In this document: in pieces, positions 1 through 10,720 of the stretch
How the letters are laid out: each line of letters begins with the position of its first letter
Position numbering within the stretch: the stretch's first letter is position 1
Assembly (NCBI RefSeq): GCF_000283155.1
Contig: NW_004454160.1
Coordinates: 9,441,285-9,505,284 of the forward strand
Reading direction: 5' to 3'
Origin: Ceratotherium simum simum
Taxonomy: Eukaryota; Chordata; Mammalia; Perissodactyla; Rhinocerotidae
DNA length: 64,000 bases
The notes under the pieces: generated by a model
The model's input: only the letters and a program-made list of their open reading frames with translations
Databases searched by the model: none
Told to the model about the DNA's origin: nothing
Position numbers and translations under genes: made by a program

Positions 1-1345
1 TGTATTTACTTTTACCTGTGAAGTTTTTCCTTTCATATGCTTTCATATTGCTGTTTAGTGTCCTTTCATTTCAACATGAAGAAGTCTCTTTAGCACTTCT
101 TGTGAGGCAGATGTAGTGGTGACAAATTTTCTCAGTTTTTATTTGTCTGGGAAAGTCTTTATCTCTCCTTCATTTTTGAAGGAAAGTTTTGCCAGGTGTA
201 GTATTCTTGTTTAGCAGGGTTTTTTCTTTCAGCACTTTGAATATATTGTCCCACTTTCTCCTGGCTGCAAGGTTTCTGCTGAGAAATCTGCTGATAGTCT
301 TCTGGGGATTCTCTTGTATCTGATGAGTCATTTTCTTCTTGCTGCTTTCAAAATTCTCTCTTTTTGACTTTGGATAATTTAGTTATAATGTGCTCTCTGA
401 CTGGGCATTTTCATATGACCTGTCTTGAGCTCTCTAATTCTTTCTTCTGCTTGATCAAGTCTTCTGTTGTACTTCAGTATTAAATTTTTCAGTTCAGTCA
501 TTGTGTTCTTCAACTCTAGAATTTCTGTTTGTTTGTTTTTAAGGATTTCTATCTCTTTGTTGAACTTCTTATTTTGCTCATGTATATTTTCCTGATTTCA
601 TTTAGTTGTCTATCTGTTTTCTCTTATAGCTCACTGGGCTTCTTTAAGACAAGTATTTTGAACTCTTTGTCAGACAGTTTGTATATCTCCATTTCTTTAG
701 GGTTGGTTATTGGAGCTTTATTTTTTTGCTTTGGTGGTGTCATGTTTCCCTGATTCTTCATGATCCTTGTAGCTTTGTATTGGTATCTGCACATTTGAAG
801 AAGCAGTCACCTCTTCCAGTCTTTGCACAGTGGCTCTGGCAGGGAAAGTCTTTCATCAATCAGCCCAGCCAGAGATTCTGGGCAGACTGACTGGCAGGGT
901 CACAGGCAGGTCTGCTGCTAGAACCTGTGGGAGTGGGCATGGCACCAGGGTTCACTGGAGTGGACCTTGAGCCTGGGTCCACAGTGGCCAGCTTAGCACT
1001 GGAATCCACTGGGGGAGACCTCATGCCAGTGTCTGCGGCAGAGTCAGATGCTCACTTCATTCTCTTCCCCCACAGGAGAGCTCCTGGCCTGAGGGGATCT
1101 CTCTTGGCACTGTGCAGGCTTGGGGGAGAGGTAACACAGGTAAAGTGAAACTGTCCTTCTTACACTTCTGAATGCATCTTTTCTAATTTCTATGCTCCAT
1201 CCAGGTTCTTTAATCTCTCACCTTGATTCTGGAGCTCTTATGAAGGTATTTTCATAGGTGAGTGGTTGTCAAATTGGTGTTTCTATGGGGGAATGAGAAC
1301 TGGAACCTCCTATTATGCCATCTTGCTGACTCAGTCATGTTTTTT
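1..1345 (-). mobile_element. LINE-1 5' untranslated region, read on the minus strand and cut by the window edge
   Basis: Read on the minus strand from about 1345 downwards, the sequence starts like the 5' end of many mammalian L1 elements: a 'caagatggcataatagg' start, then stretches about anaphoric short exons of non-coding type ('aaacaccaatttgacaac', 'aaataccttcataagagctc'). The rest down to position 1 resembles the long L1 5' region seen in many mammalian genomes. The ORFs of this element would lie left of the window. Several short open frames here (for example 529-753 and 927-1148 on +) are read antisense to the element and are not genes. The class is by recognition of family sequence from memory; the subfamily is not assigned. 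Confidence 0.6.
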
Positions 1346-1386
1346 AACATTTAGCATGGAACTTGCTCCATCAAAAGTTCATTCCT

Positions 1387-1633
1387 GGGGCCGGCCCAGT
1401 GGTGCAAGCGGTTAAGTGTGTGCGCTCCGCTGCGGCAGCCCAGGGTTCACCAGTTCGGATCCTGGGCACGCACCGATGCACAGCTTGGCAAGCCATGCTG
1501 TGGCGGCGTCCCATGTAAAGTGGAGGAAGATGGGCACAGATGTTAGCCCAGGGCCAGTATTCCTCAGCAAAAAAAGAGGAGGATTGGCAGATGTTAGCAC
1601 AGGGCTGATCTTCCTCACAAAAAATAAAAAAGA
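1387..1633 (+). mobile_element. ERE-type SINE (equine tRNA-derived), complete
   Basis: It begins with ggggccggcccagtggtgca and carries the aagcggttaag A-box region, a B-box-like 'ttcggatcc', two 'gatgttagc' body repeats and an A-rich tail. The target-site duplication agttcattc is present at 1376-1384 and 1634-1642. It inserted just outside the 5' end of the L1 relic. Open frames at 1371-1655 on both strands are SINE sequence, not genes. Confidence 0.92.
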
Positions 1634-1642
1634 AGTTCATTC

Positions 1643-3600
1643 TTACCTACTCTGACTCTCAAGGGCTCCAGGAGCCTACAGTACCTGAGTCAGTATGAAA
1701 ATCACTCCACTCAGCCCACTGAGAAGGAACCAAGTAAATGATGTGGAAAGCTTTAATTTTCTTCAGGTTTCTTCAGTGAGGTGCACAAAATATACCTCAG
1801 GTTAATATTAATATTATGCATAATACTGATGTTATGCACACAAATGTGTTCATTCTCCTTGCAAATTAAAATGAGACTTAGGAAAGCATTTTTGTTTGTT
1901 TGTTCATCTATTGGTTTAGGAGAAAGCTAATACAGAGATTTGAAGATATATATAGAAAATCAATGGGTTTGTTTTTGGGGTGTATACAGAGCTTTGTACT
2001 TTTCGAAACTAGAGTAGGTCAATAGTTTCCAAATAGCGGTTATTGGAACAGTGCCGAACTAGCTGCAGTCCGAGTTAGGTACCCTGGGATAAGATAAAGG
2101 TTGAGTTGATTCTAAGATAATCACATTTTCTGAGTTAGATTTTGGTAAAATAAGGGGCTTACTATAAAACTCAGAATTAGATTTCAATAGTTTCAGTGGG
2201 AATTATCTTCTAGGACCTTTTCAGTTGCTTATAATTAGTTGAATAAACTAGATGAGATCTAATGGAAATTATCTAGTACTTATGAAAGATTTTCTATCAC
2301 AGGGCAACCAAGGTATGAAAAATAACTAACAATGTCATCATTGAATATTGGTGCCTCCATGTTTCCCAGGCTAAAGTCCACACCCAACATAATGTTTGAA
2401 TTTGCAGCTTTTAGCAACCAATTTTATTAGGGTTCTTGACTTGTAAATAGTAAGAAATGGAAGTGCTCCAAGGATTATCCTCTCCGGCAACTTTTATACT
2501 GAGCTCTGTGGAGTCTGGCGTTCCCTGGATCCCCACCAAAGGTAGCCTCGTGAGAAGAGATGGTTCCAGGCATCCACACCAGCTTCAACCAGAGCAGTTT
2601 CATTTTATGTTTGTACGCATGGAGCTTCTCTAAACTTTCACTTGACGAAAATCTTCTGAAACATTAAAAACAACAACAAGAGCTTTGAAAATTACTTGTC
2701 AACTTTAATTTCCTCATTTTAGAGAAGAGAAAAATCACGGCCCAGAAATGTTTAATTACATGTCCAAGATCCCACATCTAGTGAGAAACGGACCTGAAAT
2801 TAAACCCCAGCCTCCTAACTTCAATTTGGTATTCTCTGGTATTTCCATAAGATCTCACCACTTAATCTAGTTTATTTGACTAATAACTTACACATTTTGA
2901 ACCGAGGTCTTTCCATCTTATCATAGTATTTCCTGCCCTGCTGTAAAAGGTAACCCTAGGATTTCACGAGTGTGCCTATGAATTGTATACTGGCTTGCAT
3001 TTCTTTGCAGATGTCCATCTCAGTATTTTAATCAGATGACCAGGCCCACTGATAGTGTCCTAAAGAAAGTAATTAAGGATTTATCTCCTCTTTCCTGACA
3101 TTGTGCCTTCTTATGTTGGTAGAAGAAGAGACGTATCTTTTTTCTCCCTTCGTTTTAATTCTGGAAAATGATAAACATATCTCCAAGACTAAAAGGGAAG
3201 CTTAGTCAATCGTATTTTGGTTTTCATTATCAAGGTCATGACAATTGCTTGCAGACTTTCTTCTTAAACAAGTCTCCTTCCAGGTCCAAGCTGCGGATTC
3301 TGTCCCAAGCAAGGTCTTCTGCTCCATTGTTACATTGTCTACTCTTACTCAAAGCCTAAATTGGAGACATTCCTTACGAGACTCATGCTTTGTCCCAATC
3401 ACAAGAGACTTAGTATGTTCTAAATTCAAAGTTCCACTATGGAGAAGGAAGAGAATATGGATGGAGGGGTTGGGGCCTGGGGAGGGAGTAAGGCTTTCAA
3501 TCACTCAGGATCCTACCAGTCCAGCAAACTTGATGGAAAGTCTACCCTTTGCTAGGAGCTTATAGGGGATGCATTTGATCTGCTTCAAGGAACTTGTCCT
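1643..3600. other. Intergenic stretch, nothing recognised
   Basis: AT-rich single-copy-looking sequence. The short open frames at 3168-3359 and 3245-3565 have no recognisable domain or family, and no splice-flanked exon was seen. It may contain diverged repeats that I cannot name. Confidence 0.5.
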
Positions 3601-3614
3601 CTGCTTAGGGAGGC

Positions 3615-3790
3615 AAATATAATACTAATATAATAATTATAATATTAAATATAATAATATTTATATAATATAATTTAATAATTTAAATTAAATTTAAATT
3701 TAAATTATATAATATAATTTAATAATTTAAATTAAATTTAAATTTAAATTATATAATATAATTTAATATATTTAATAATATAAATACACT
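3615..3790. repeat. Pure A/T tandem repeat with 44-base period
   Basis: The block is made almost only of A and T. The unit that starts ttatataatataatttaata begins at 3661, 3705 and 3749, giving an exact 44-base period and about 2.5 copies. The units contain self-complementary cores such as aaatttaaattt, so hairpin or cruciform forms are possible. The flanks on both sides (3615-3660 and 3770-3790) are A/T-only degenerate sequence. Confidence 0.9.
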
Positions 3791-4183
3791 AAACCTAATA
3801 CTACAGGGAATGAAGTGTATGCTAAATAGAGCATCAACCTTTAAAATGTATAAAAAAGAATCAATTCAAAATATATTAATGGAGTGTTTACTCTCTGTCA
3901 GCTGATTTATAAACACAAATATGATTTGGTCCCAGCTTCCTAATAGCTTATGTCCTTAGTGGTGGAGACAAACGCATAAACAAATTGTTCCTTTTTACTC
4001 AACACTGGAAATTTGGAAAAAAAAAAGTTATAATTATAGCAAACGTACATTGCACCAAAACCCGAAAGAATATGAAAGTATGTAAAGCAGAAAATGAAAG
4101 TACCTACTCATTCTCTGAAGAAACCAGTATTAACGGTTTAGTATATATTATTCCCAACTGTCTTCTCTCTCTCTCACTCTGTG

Positions 4184-4185
<2 letters not shown>

Positions 4186-4214
<29 letters not shown>
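4186..4214. repeat. (CA)n microsatellite
   Basis: An uninterrupted run of CA dinucleotides. It sits at the edge of a region resembling L1 3' sequence. Confidence 0.95.
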
Positions 4215-4224
4215 TCAACAATTT

Positions 4225-4790
4225 ATGATAAAGCATCCTGACATGTCATCAATCTAGATATGTCTATTTATATGCCCTTTTCAGTGGCTACAATCCCCAT
4301 TGAAGGGTATTTTAATTGTTTCTAAATTTCTCAGTTACAGACAATACTGCAATGAGATGAATTTGTATAAAGGAGCATGCATTTACTATTTCTGTACTAC
4401 TCTTCACAATGTGTGTCATACTCCCTCCAACAGTATATGGAGTGTGCCTATTCCATTCTAACAAATAATAGGTATTATCAGTCTTTTATATATTTGATAT
4501 TAAATGATGATGCCTTCTTATTTTAATTTACATTAAAATTAAAGGTTGAGCAATTATTTTTTCATCTATTTATTGGCCAATACTATTTCTTCTCTGAGTT
4601 GCCTGCACATTCCCATTGGATTGTCCATCTTTTTGGTATTGCTTTTTAGGAGTTCTCTCTGTATTATATAAATTAATCTTTTCTCTCTCACAGTTATTTT
4701 AATTTTTTTCCCCATCAGACTATGTCTATATTGTCTTTGTGGAATTAAAAAAAACTTTTATGGAATCTGATCTGTCAATCTTAATTTATA
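4225..4790 (-). mobile_element. Old L1 3' fragment, minus orientation
   Basis: The text matches the antisense of the 3' part of old mammalian L1 elements: 'cccttttcagtggctaca', a T-rich body, then 'ctgtattatataaattaat' and 'tttatggaatctgatctgtc'. No open reading frame is kept. The family call is by recollection of repeat text; the boundaries are approximate. Confidence 0.5.
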
Positions 4791-7700
4791 GCTTCTGCAT
4801 CTAACCCGGGAAAGAGGACATAGGTGAGAGCTATGTAAGATGCAGGATGAAGGAGCAGAGAATTAAATACAAACAGCCCAGCAGTCCAAATGGAACGGAG
4901 GGCTGTGGCAAATGGAAGGACTGTAGTGCCCTGGTAGGGATTAGGCTGGCTTCCTCCAGAGGGTGAACTTTCAGATAGGAACGCAAAGAGGGTCTGGGCA
5001 TCGCCAGGGTGCAGAAGAAGAGCCGGAAACATACACTGCAGCCAGACGTCAGTGCAGTCTCAGGGGTGGGCACTGGTATCCCTGTGGCAGACATGGGAAC
5101 AATTACGACTGGTGAGAGTTTAGGAACATCCTGGGAACTGAGTTGCCAGACAGGTGAGAGTGTGAGGATGTCCACCTCTTGGTTTATAAGGCCAGCCCAG
5201 GGTCACCTTGATTTACAAGGGCCTAGGAATGCAAGATCTAGCTCTGTTACAAACCCCAGGGAAGACCTGAATCCCTAAAGGTGGGAAAAACTGTACTTAC
5301 TAACCCAAGATTTGGTCAGAAATACACTTCAGGGATTTGCTTGAGGAGGAAATTCAGAACTCAGTTTTGCCACAGGAGAAAATAAAAAGGAAAGATTGCT
5401 TTTTTACTAATCAGTGAGGAAACTGAGGCACTGCCGCCGGTCCAGACAGAATCCTGGGGCCAGACCCACGCAGTGCTTCTGAAGCACCCCCAGCCTGGAC
5501 TTGGTGTGGAGAGCCTTCGCAGCCGGAGGCCGGGGAAGTCGCGCCCTCTAGTGGTGGTTATAGGCAGCTCCACACCTGGTAGGCGATAGGCTTGTGCTCT
5601 GGGAAGGTGCTGTGTCCCCCAACCTCTCAGTCTCTTGGGATAGATATTGTCTCAGAAAAGTTGGGAGGATGATAAGGGAGAGAGGAAGGAGTTCATGACC
5701 GGCCTCACGTTCTCCAAAAAAAAGAGGAGGAAGCAGAGGGAGAACTCCCGGGCAGGTCGAAGGGGAAAATGCAGAAAAAGTAGGAAGCAATGTTCTGTTC
5801 TAAATATGGAAAAATGGATTTTTCTTGTTTGCCCCAACACGCAGGCATTCCAGAGGCTTGGCACCTCCCCACCTTGCTTTCTGGGGCCTGGTTCAGGCCT
5901 AAACTTGGTGTTAATGTGCCTCAAGACAGAGGGAGACACCAGGCTCTTTCTGCATATGTCAGCCTGAGGACACATGGGATGGTGCTAAGAGAGGCCTATC
6001 TATGAGGCAGGACCCTGGGAGGGAGGTTAAATGAGGCCAAGAGTCCATCAGGAAAAGAGAAGAGAGAGCAGATTAGAAGAGAAGTATTTCTCGGGTGGGG
6101 TGAGGCACCCAGAGAGCCTGAATAGAAAGACCCAGCCCAAAAAAGAACTAAGGCAGAAGAAAACAAACTGAAGGAGACATTCAAATATCCACCTTGTCTG
6201 AGGACCTATTTTGCATGAAAAATTACTATCAAACCTGGACTAAAAATCTTGTGTACATTCTTCTGGGCTTTGTGTGAGAGACTGGACTACAGTAGTTTAA
6301 TCATGGACTGTAACCCTTCTCCCTTCCAGTAGAATGTGAGGTCAAGACTATTTCTTGATCCCCATCATATCTTCAGGACTTGTGCTTCAAACAAAATAGG
6401 ATCTCAGTAAGCCACTGTTAAATAAACAAGTGTAAGAATAAATGAAGAGGTTATTCATCTGTGTCCCTCCAGCCAGCCCTTGTACACAGTAGGTCCATTG
6501 TTAGTAGTTCATTGTTGATAAATAGATGAATGAATGAGCAACCTCTTGGGAGCCCAGATTTGGTGGTTGCTAGGCTGGTAATAAGCTGAAAGATGTTGCA
6601 TAAAAGTCTTGCTTGGGTTGAACCACAGGTGAGAACATTGCTCAAATGCAGGATGTGGGCTGACAGCTTCTCACCCTCCTATTTTCAAGGTTGGGGATTG
6701 GACACTAAAAGTGCCTCTGATTTGCTAGTGGGGCCTGTGCAGGGGCTGCCACATCTGCAGAATTGAGAGTTGGGGGAGGAAGGAGGACAAGGTAGATGTA
6801 AGCACCAGCCACAGATGAAAAGGAAGCCATTGTCAGGGGCTTATGCTGTAGAAGAGGGGGCCAGAATCCTGGAGGGGCCTGAGATATATCATCTACCCAT
6901 GGACCTGCCCCAACTCTTCACAGACGGAGGCTGGGGAAGGTCTCTATAGAAGGATAATTCTTCCTTCCCTGTGGGATTGTTTGTGGGGATTAAATGTGAT
7001 CATGCATGTGAAGCACTTAACGTAGTGCCTGGATCAGAATGTACACTCAATAAATATCTAATATTATTTTCTAATAGTTTCTGGATGTTCATTTCAATTT
7101 TCTGTCACATTTGTAAAGAAGGGAGGTGGAGAGTTGTGAGGAGCCAAAACCTGTGGTGTCAGGGTAACCTTCCCGTGGAGTCATCACCCACTGCCTGACT
7201 GAATGTAGCTGCCAAAGCCCAGTGGGACTTCCTTACGTCACAATTAAGGTTCTCCAGAAACAGATGTGGTGTCAGAGCTTGGGCACAAGTCGTTCATCAG
7301 GAATTATCACCTGTGAAAGGAAGGGAGAGGGGGCAGGACTGGGCAGGGAGAGACTCTGAGTGATGATGCAGCCATGAGGAAGCTCCGACCACAGGCCAGG
7401 AGCTCCAGAACGAGTGGTGTCCATCAGAGTTGTCCTGCTTCAGACTAAAAGGCCTGGCCCTTTATTTTCCCACCTCATTTAGTCCCCAGATGGGGGCTAC
7501 CCTGGTAAGGCATGACCTTGGGAAATGGGGATATCTTCATCTGAGACAGACCCTGAGAAAACCAGCAGTAGGGGGCTGTCTGCCAACGCACCCTGCAGCT
7601 GGGCAGCAAGTCCCTAGAATGAGTGCTCCTGGAGAAAAAAAGCCTTTCATTTGTGACCCTCAGCCCCTCAGCCCCTCATGGCCTGACACACAGAGGCAGA

Positions 7701-8770
7701 TGTACATTATTCTAACTATTTTTTGATGAATCCCATTTTTTTAAGTGTTGCTGTTCACAACGCAATTTCACAGACATGGTCTCATCCTGTTGCGTGGGTG
7801 CGAGGGGGCTTTGGGGCAAAGCTGAAGCAGACGTCAAAGTGAGAAGAATCAGAAAGCCCATCCCACTGGTTCATGATGGAGTGAGTGGGTCTCAGTCCTT
7901 CTAAATGATCTGATATACTTGGGCCTGAAAGACCTTTCCCAGCTAGCATGAAAGAGGGTATCGGGGAGATATTGGAGGGGAACTGGATGAAGAAGTCATT
8001 ATTCCAAGTGTTAGAAGGCAGGAACTGAGGGGGAGGGAGCGCTCAGAGGAGCTAAGCTGGGGAAAAAAATGATATGGCTTGAGCATAAAGAACAGCCTGA
8101 GAATGCAAAGCACCTAGACGCTACTCCAGTTCCAACAATAGCTTTGTCATAGGCAAATTATCTCCTCATTCCGAGTTTCAGTTCCCCTACCACATGCCGA
8201 TGTACTCACACTCAACTTCATATCCTCATAACAAGCATGGAGGCTGAAACGCACTACACATTTAGGAAGCGTTTGTGGCCACTGCCAGTTATGACTGAGT
8301 AACCTTCATGCCATAAACTAGAAAACTAGATTAAATACCTGAAACCATTGTTTTCAGACAGTAGGCAACATGTGGTGCAGGACTGTGAACCTGGAGACAA
8401 GGAAAACAAATGAGGTGAACCCTATCGCTACCCAGATTCCTGCTTTGGGACAATTTCCAGACTGCAATACAAGGAAAGGAGATCTGTGAAGAGCATGGTG
8501 GTCTCATTGAGCTGAGGAGAAATCGGAAGGGGCTGAGATGCACTAGAATACCAGAGATAAGGGAGCAATACAGAAAAAGAGCTCCAGAAATCTGCATGGG
8601 ATTCCCTTGCATCTTTGGCTGAATGCCAAGCTGTGTGTACATAGCATGAAACTCCAGAAGAATGGGCAAAGAACCAAGGAAAAGCCCCACCAGAGAGCTG
8701 AACGTTGAACAAACACTAGAGTTTGCACAGGGCTGGGAGACATTTGATGTTAGACCAGAGTGGAAAGTCT
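4791..8770. other. Intergenic stretch; one probable MIR, otherwise nothing firm
   Basis: Open frames here of about 60-119 codons (such as 4831-5175 and 5652-5975 on minus, 8331-8690 on minus) overlap each other on both strands and show no domain, no conserved splice borders and no recognisable protein. A MIR-like end lies at about 6960-7070 ('ggattaaatgtgatcatgc', 'agtgcctggatcag', 'caataaatatc'). A segment from about 7240 ('aaggttctccagaaacaga') may be an old LTR or other repeat, but I cannot assign it. Confidence 0.5.
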
Positions 8771-8774
8771 TGGT

Positions 8775-9295
8775 TGAGCAACTGGAAAATTAAATTGTTC
8801 AATCCTTAGTAAAGGGCGCACTGGTCCTAAAGAGAACTCTAGACCTTTTCTAACAAAGCTTAAACATAAGCTTCAAAATGCCCCAGTCAATCTGCAAGTA
8901 AATTAACTGCCTGCCAACAAATCTAAATATTCGACAACATAACAGTTACGATGTTTGGCATCCAATAAAAAATAAAAAATTACTAGATATGCCAAAAAAC
9001 AAGAAGTGTGACTCATAACCAGGAGAAAAATGTGTCAATAGAAACAGACCTAGAAATGACAGAGATTAACATAAAAGGGCCTTAAAGCAGCTATTATAAG
9101 TATGTTCAAGGATTTAAAGGGAAACAAATGTAATGAGAGAAATAGAAACCATGAAAAAAATGGAACCTCATGAGCTGAAAAATACAATATTCAAAATGAA
9201 AAATTCACTGGATGGGCATAAAAGTAGACTGGATCCTGAAGAGGAAAATATCAGCAAACTTGAAGGCAGAGTAAGGGAAACTATCTAAAACAAAA
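8775..9295 (+). mobile_element. Old L1 fragment from the 5' region into ORF1, plus orientation
   Basis: The sequence reads like the 5' region and ORF1 start of old mammalian L1 elements: 'ccaggagaaaaatgtgtcaa', 'gaaacagacctagaaatgac', 'gagctgaaaaatacaatatt' and 'attcactggatgggcataa'. It has frame breaks and no long ORF. Family recognition is from memory; the limits are approximate. Confidence 0.6.
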
Positions 9296-9299
9296 AACA

Positions 9300-9670
9300 A
9301 AAAAACAGGAGCTAAATCATGCAGGTACCCTGCAGATCATTTTAGGGACTTGGGCTTCTACTCTGAATAACATGGACACCATTGGAATGTTTTGATGAGT
9401 GAAGTGATACCATCTGCCTTGTATTTTAATGAAACCACTCTAGTTGCTGTGTTGAGAATAGATTGAAGAGGGGAGAGGATAGATATAGGTGGCCTGTTAA
9501 GAGGATACTACAATACTCTGAGTGAGAGATGATAGGGGCTTAAACCAGGTTACTAGCAGCAGGGGCAATGAGAAGTGGTTGAAATTTGGAATATATTTTG
9601 ATGGTAGGGCAGACAGGATTTTTTTCATGCACTGGATTTGAAATCAAGAGTGATGTCAAGATGTATATAC
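9300..9670. repeat. Ancient interspersed repeat, family not assigned
   Basis: The text ('gtaccctgcagatcatttta', 'tggacaccattggaatgttt', 'tgaagtgataccatctg') has the form of a widespread old mammalian repeat. A related copy seems to lie at about 31255-31830 ('aaactgtggatgggttttag', 'agacagggtcagatttac'). I cannot name the family with confidence. Confidence 0.4.
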
Positions 9671-9709
9671 TGAGCCATTAACCATTTCTTGAGAGCAAGA
9701 ACTATGTAT

Positions 9710-10720
9710 CAGTTAGGACTGCTTTTACGTACATATAACAGATAACCCAACAACATAAACAAATGGAGGCTTGTTTGTTTTATATAACTGATTAGACCAA
9801 GAATGGCCAGCTACTCAAGTTTACCATAAGTATCCCAGGTTCTTGTTATCTTTTTATTAAACCATACTTTTTTTAAAAAAATGATTTTATTGAGGTCACA
9901 ATGTTACACAATGTGTAAATTTCAAGTGTACATTATTATATTTTAGCTTCTGTATAGACTACATCATGTTCACCACCAAAAGTCTAGTTTCTATTTGTCA
10001 CTATACATGTTCCCCTTTATCCCTTTTGCCCTTCTTCATCCCCTTCCCCTCTGGTAACCACCAACCTGTTTTCCTTATCTATGTGTTTGTTTATCTTCCA
10101 AATATGAGTGAAATCATACGGTATTTGTCTTTCTCTGTCTAACTTATTTCGCTTAGAATAAAACCCTCAGGGTCCATCCACATTGTCACGAATGGCACTA
10201 TTTTGTATTTTTTTTATGGCCGAGTAGTATTCCATTGTGTATATATATGCCACATCTTCTTTATTCGTTCATCTGTTGATGGGCACTTGGGTTGCTTCCA
10301 AGTCTCGGCTATTGTGAATAATGCTGCGATGAACATAGGGGTGCATATATCTTTTAGAATTAGTGTTTTCATGTTCTTTCGATAAATACCCAGAAGTACA
10401 ATAGCTGGATCATATGTTAAACCATACTTTAACAGATTGTATCTCTGCGCTTTTTCTTGTGCCTCATGGTCCCAAGATAGCTGCTGTACTTCCAGGCATA
10501 ATGTCAGTATTCCAGGAAAGAAGAAATGGCAAAGGGACAAAAGGGTCCCTGACAATTGAGTTTGTCCCTTTTCACCCAAGAAAGCAAAAGCTTTCCTGGA
10601 AGCCACATCCAGCAAACTTCCCCTTATATCTCATTGGCTCATGTAGCCAACCTTAGGAGAATGAGATTACTGTGTGTGGTCTGGGTGAATTGCAATTCAT
10701 TCCTTATGGCCAGAGTAGGG
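9710..10720. repeat. Older interspersed repeat split by the L1 insertion
   Basis: The left part ('tatcagttaggactgctttt', 'cataaacaaatggaggcttg') and the right part ('gcctcatggtcccaagatag', 'aaagctttcctggaagccac', 'atatctcattggctcatgta') are pieces of one repeat that I recognise from mammalian genomes but cannot name. The L1 at 9871-10416 interrupts it, so the L1 is the younger insertion. Confidence 0.45.
9871..10416 (-). mobile_element. 5'-truncated L1 with end of ORF2 and 3' UTR, minus orientation
   Basis: The minus strand encodes the C-terminal end of L1 ORF2p (stretches like DPAIVLLGIYRKNMKTLI, DICTPMFIAALFTIAETWKQ and KCPSTDERIKKMWHIYT), which runs into a short 3' UTR. The element is flanked by the target-site duplication ttaaaccatacttt at 9857-9870 and 10417-10430, so its borders are well fixed. 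It is truncated at the 5' end: only about the last 70 codons of ORF2 remain. It inserted into an older repeat whose two halves lie at about 9710-9856 and 10431-10720. Confidence 0.88.

Noticed and set aside
1371..1655. Frames on both strands near 1.4-1.65 kb, and similar ones at 15138-15458, 40307-40571, 48684-49092 and 51807-52037
   Set aside because: All coincide with ERE SINEs and their similarity to each other comes from the repeat, not from a protein family.
10214..10615. 133-codon minus-strand frame as a possible gene
   Set aside because: About the last 70 codons are L1 ORF2p and the first part is flanking repeat sequence read through the L1 border, so it is not a host gene.
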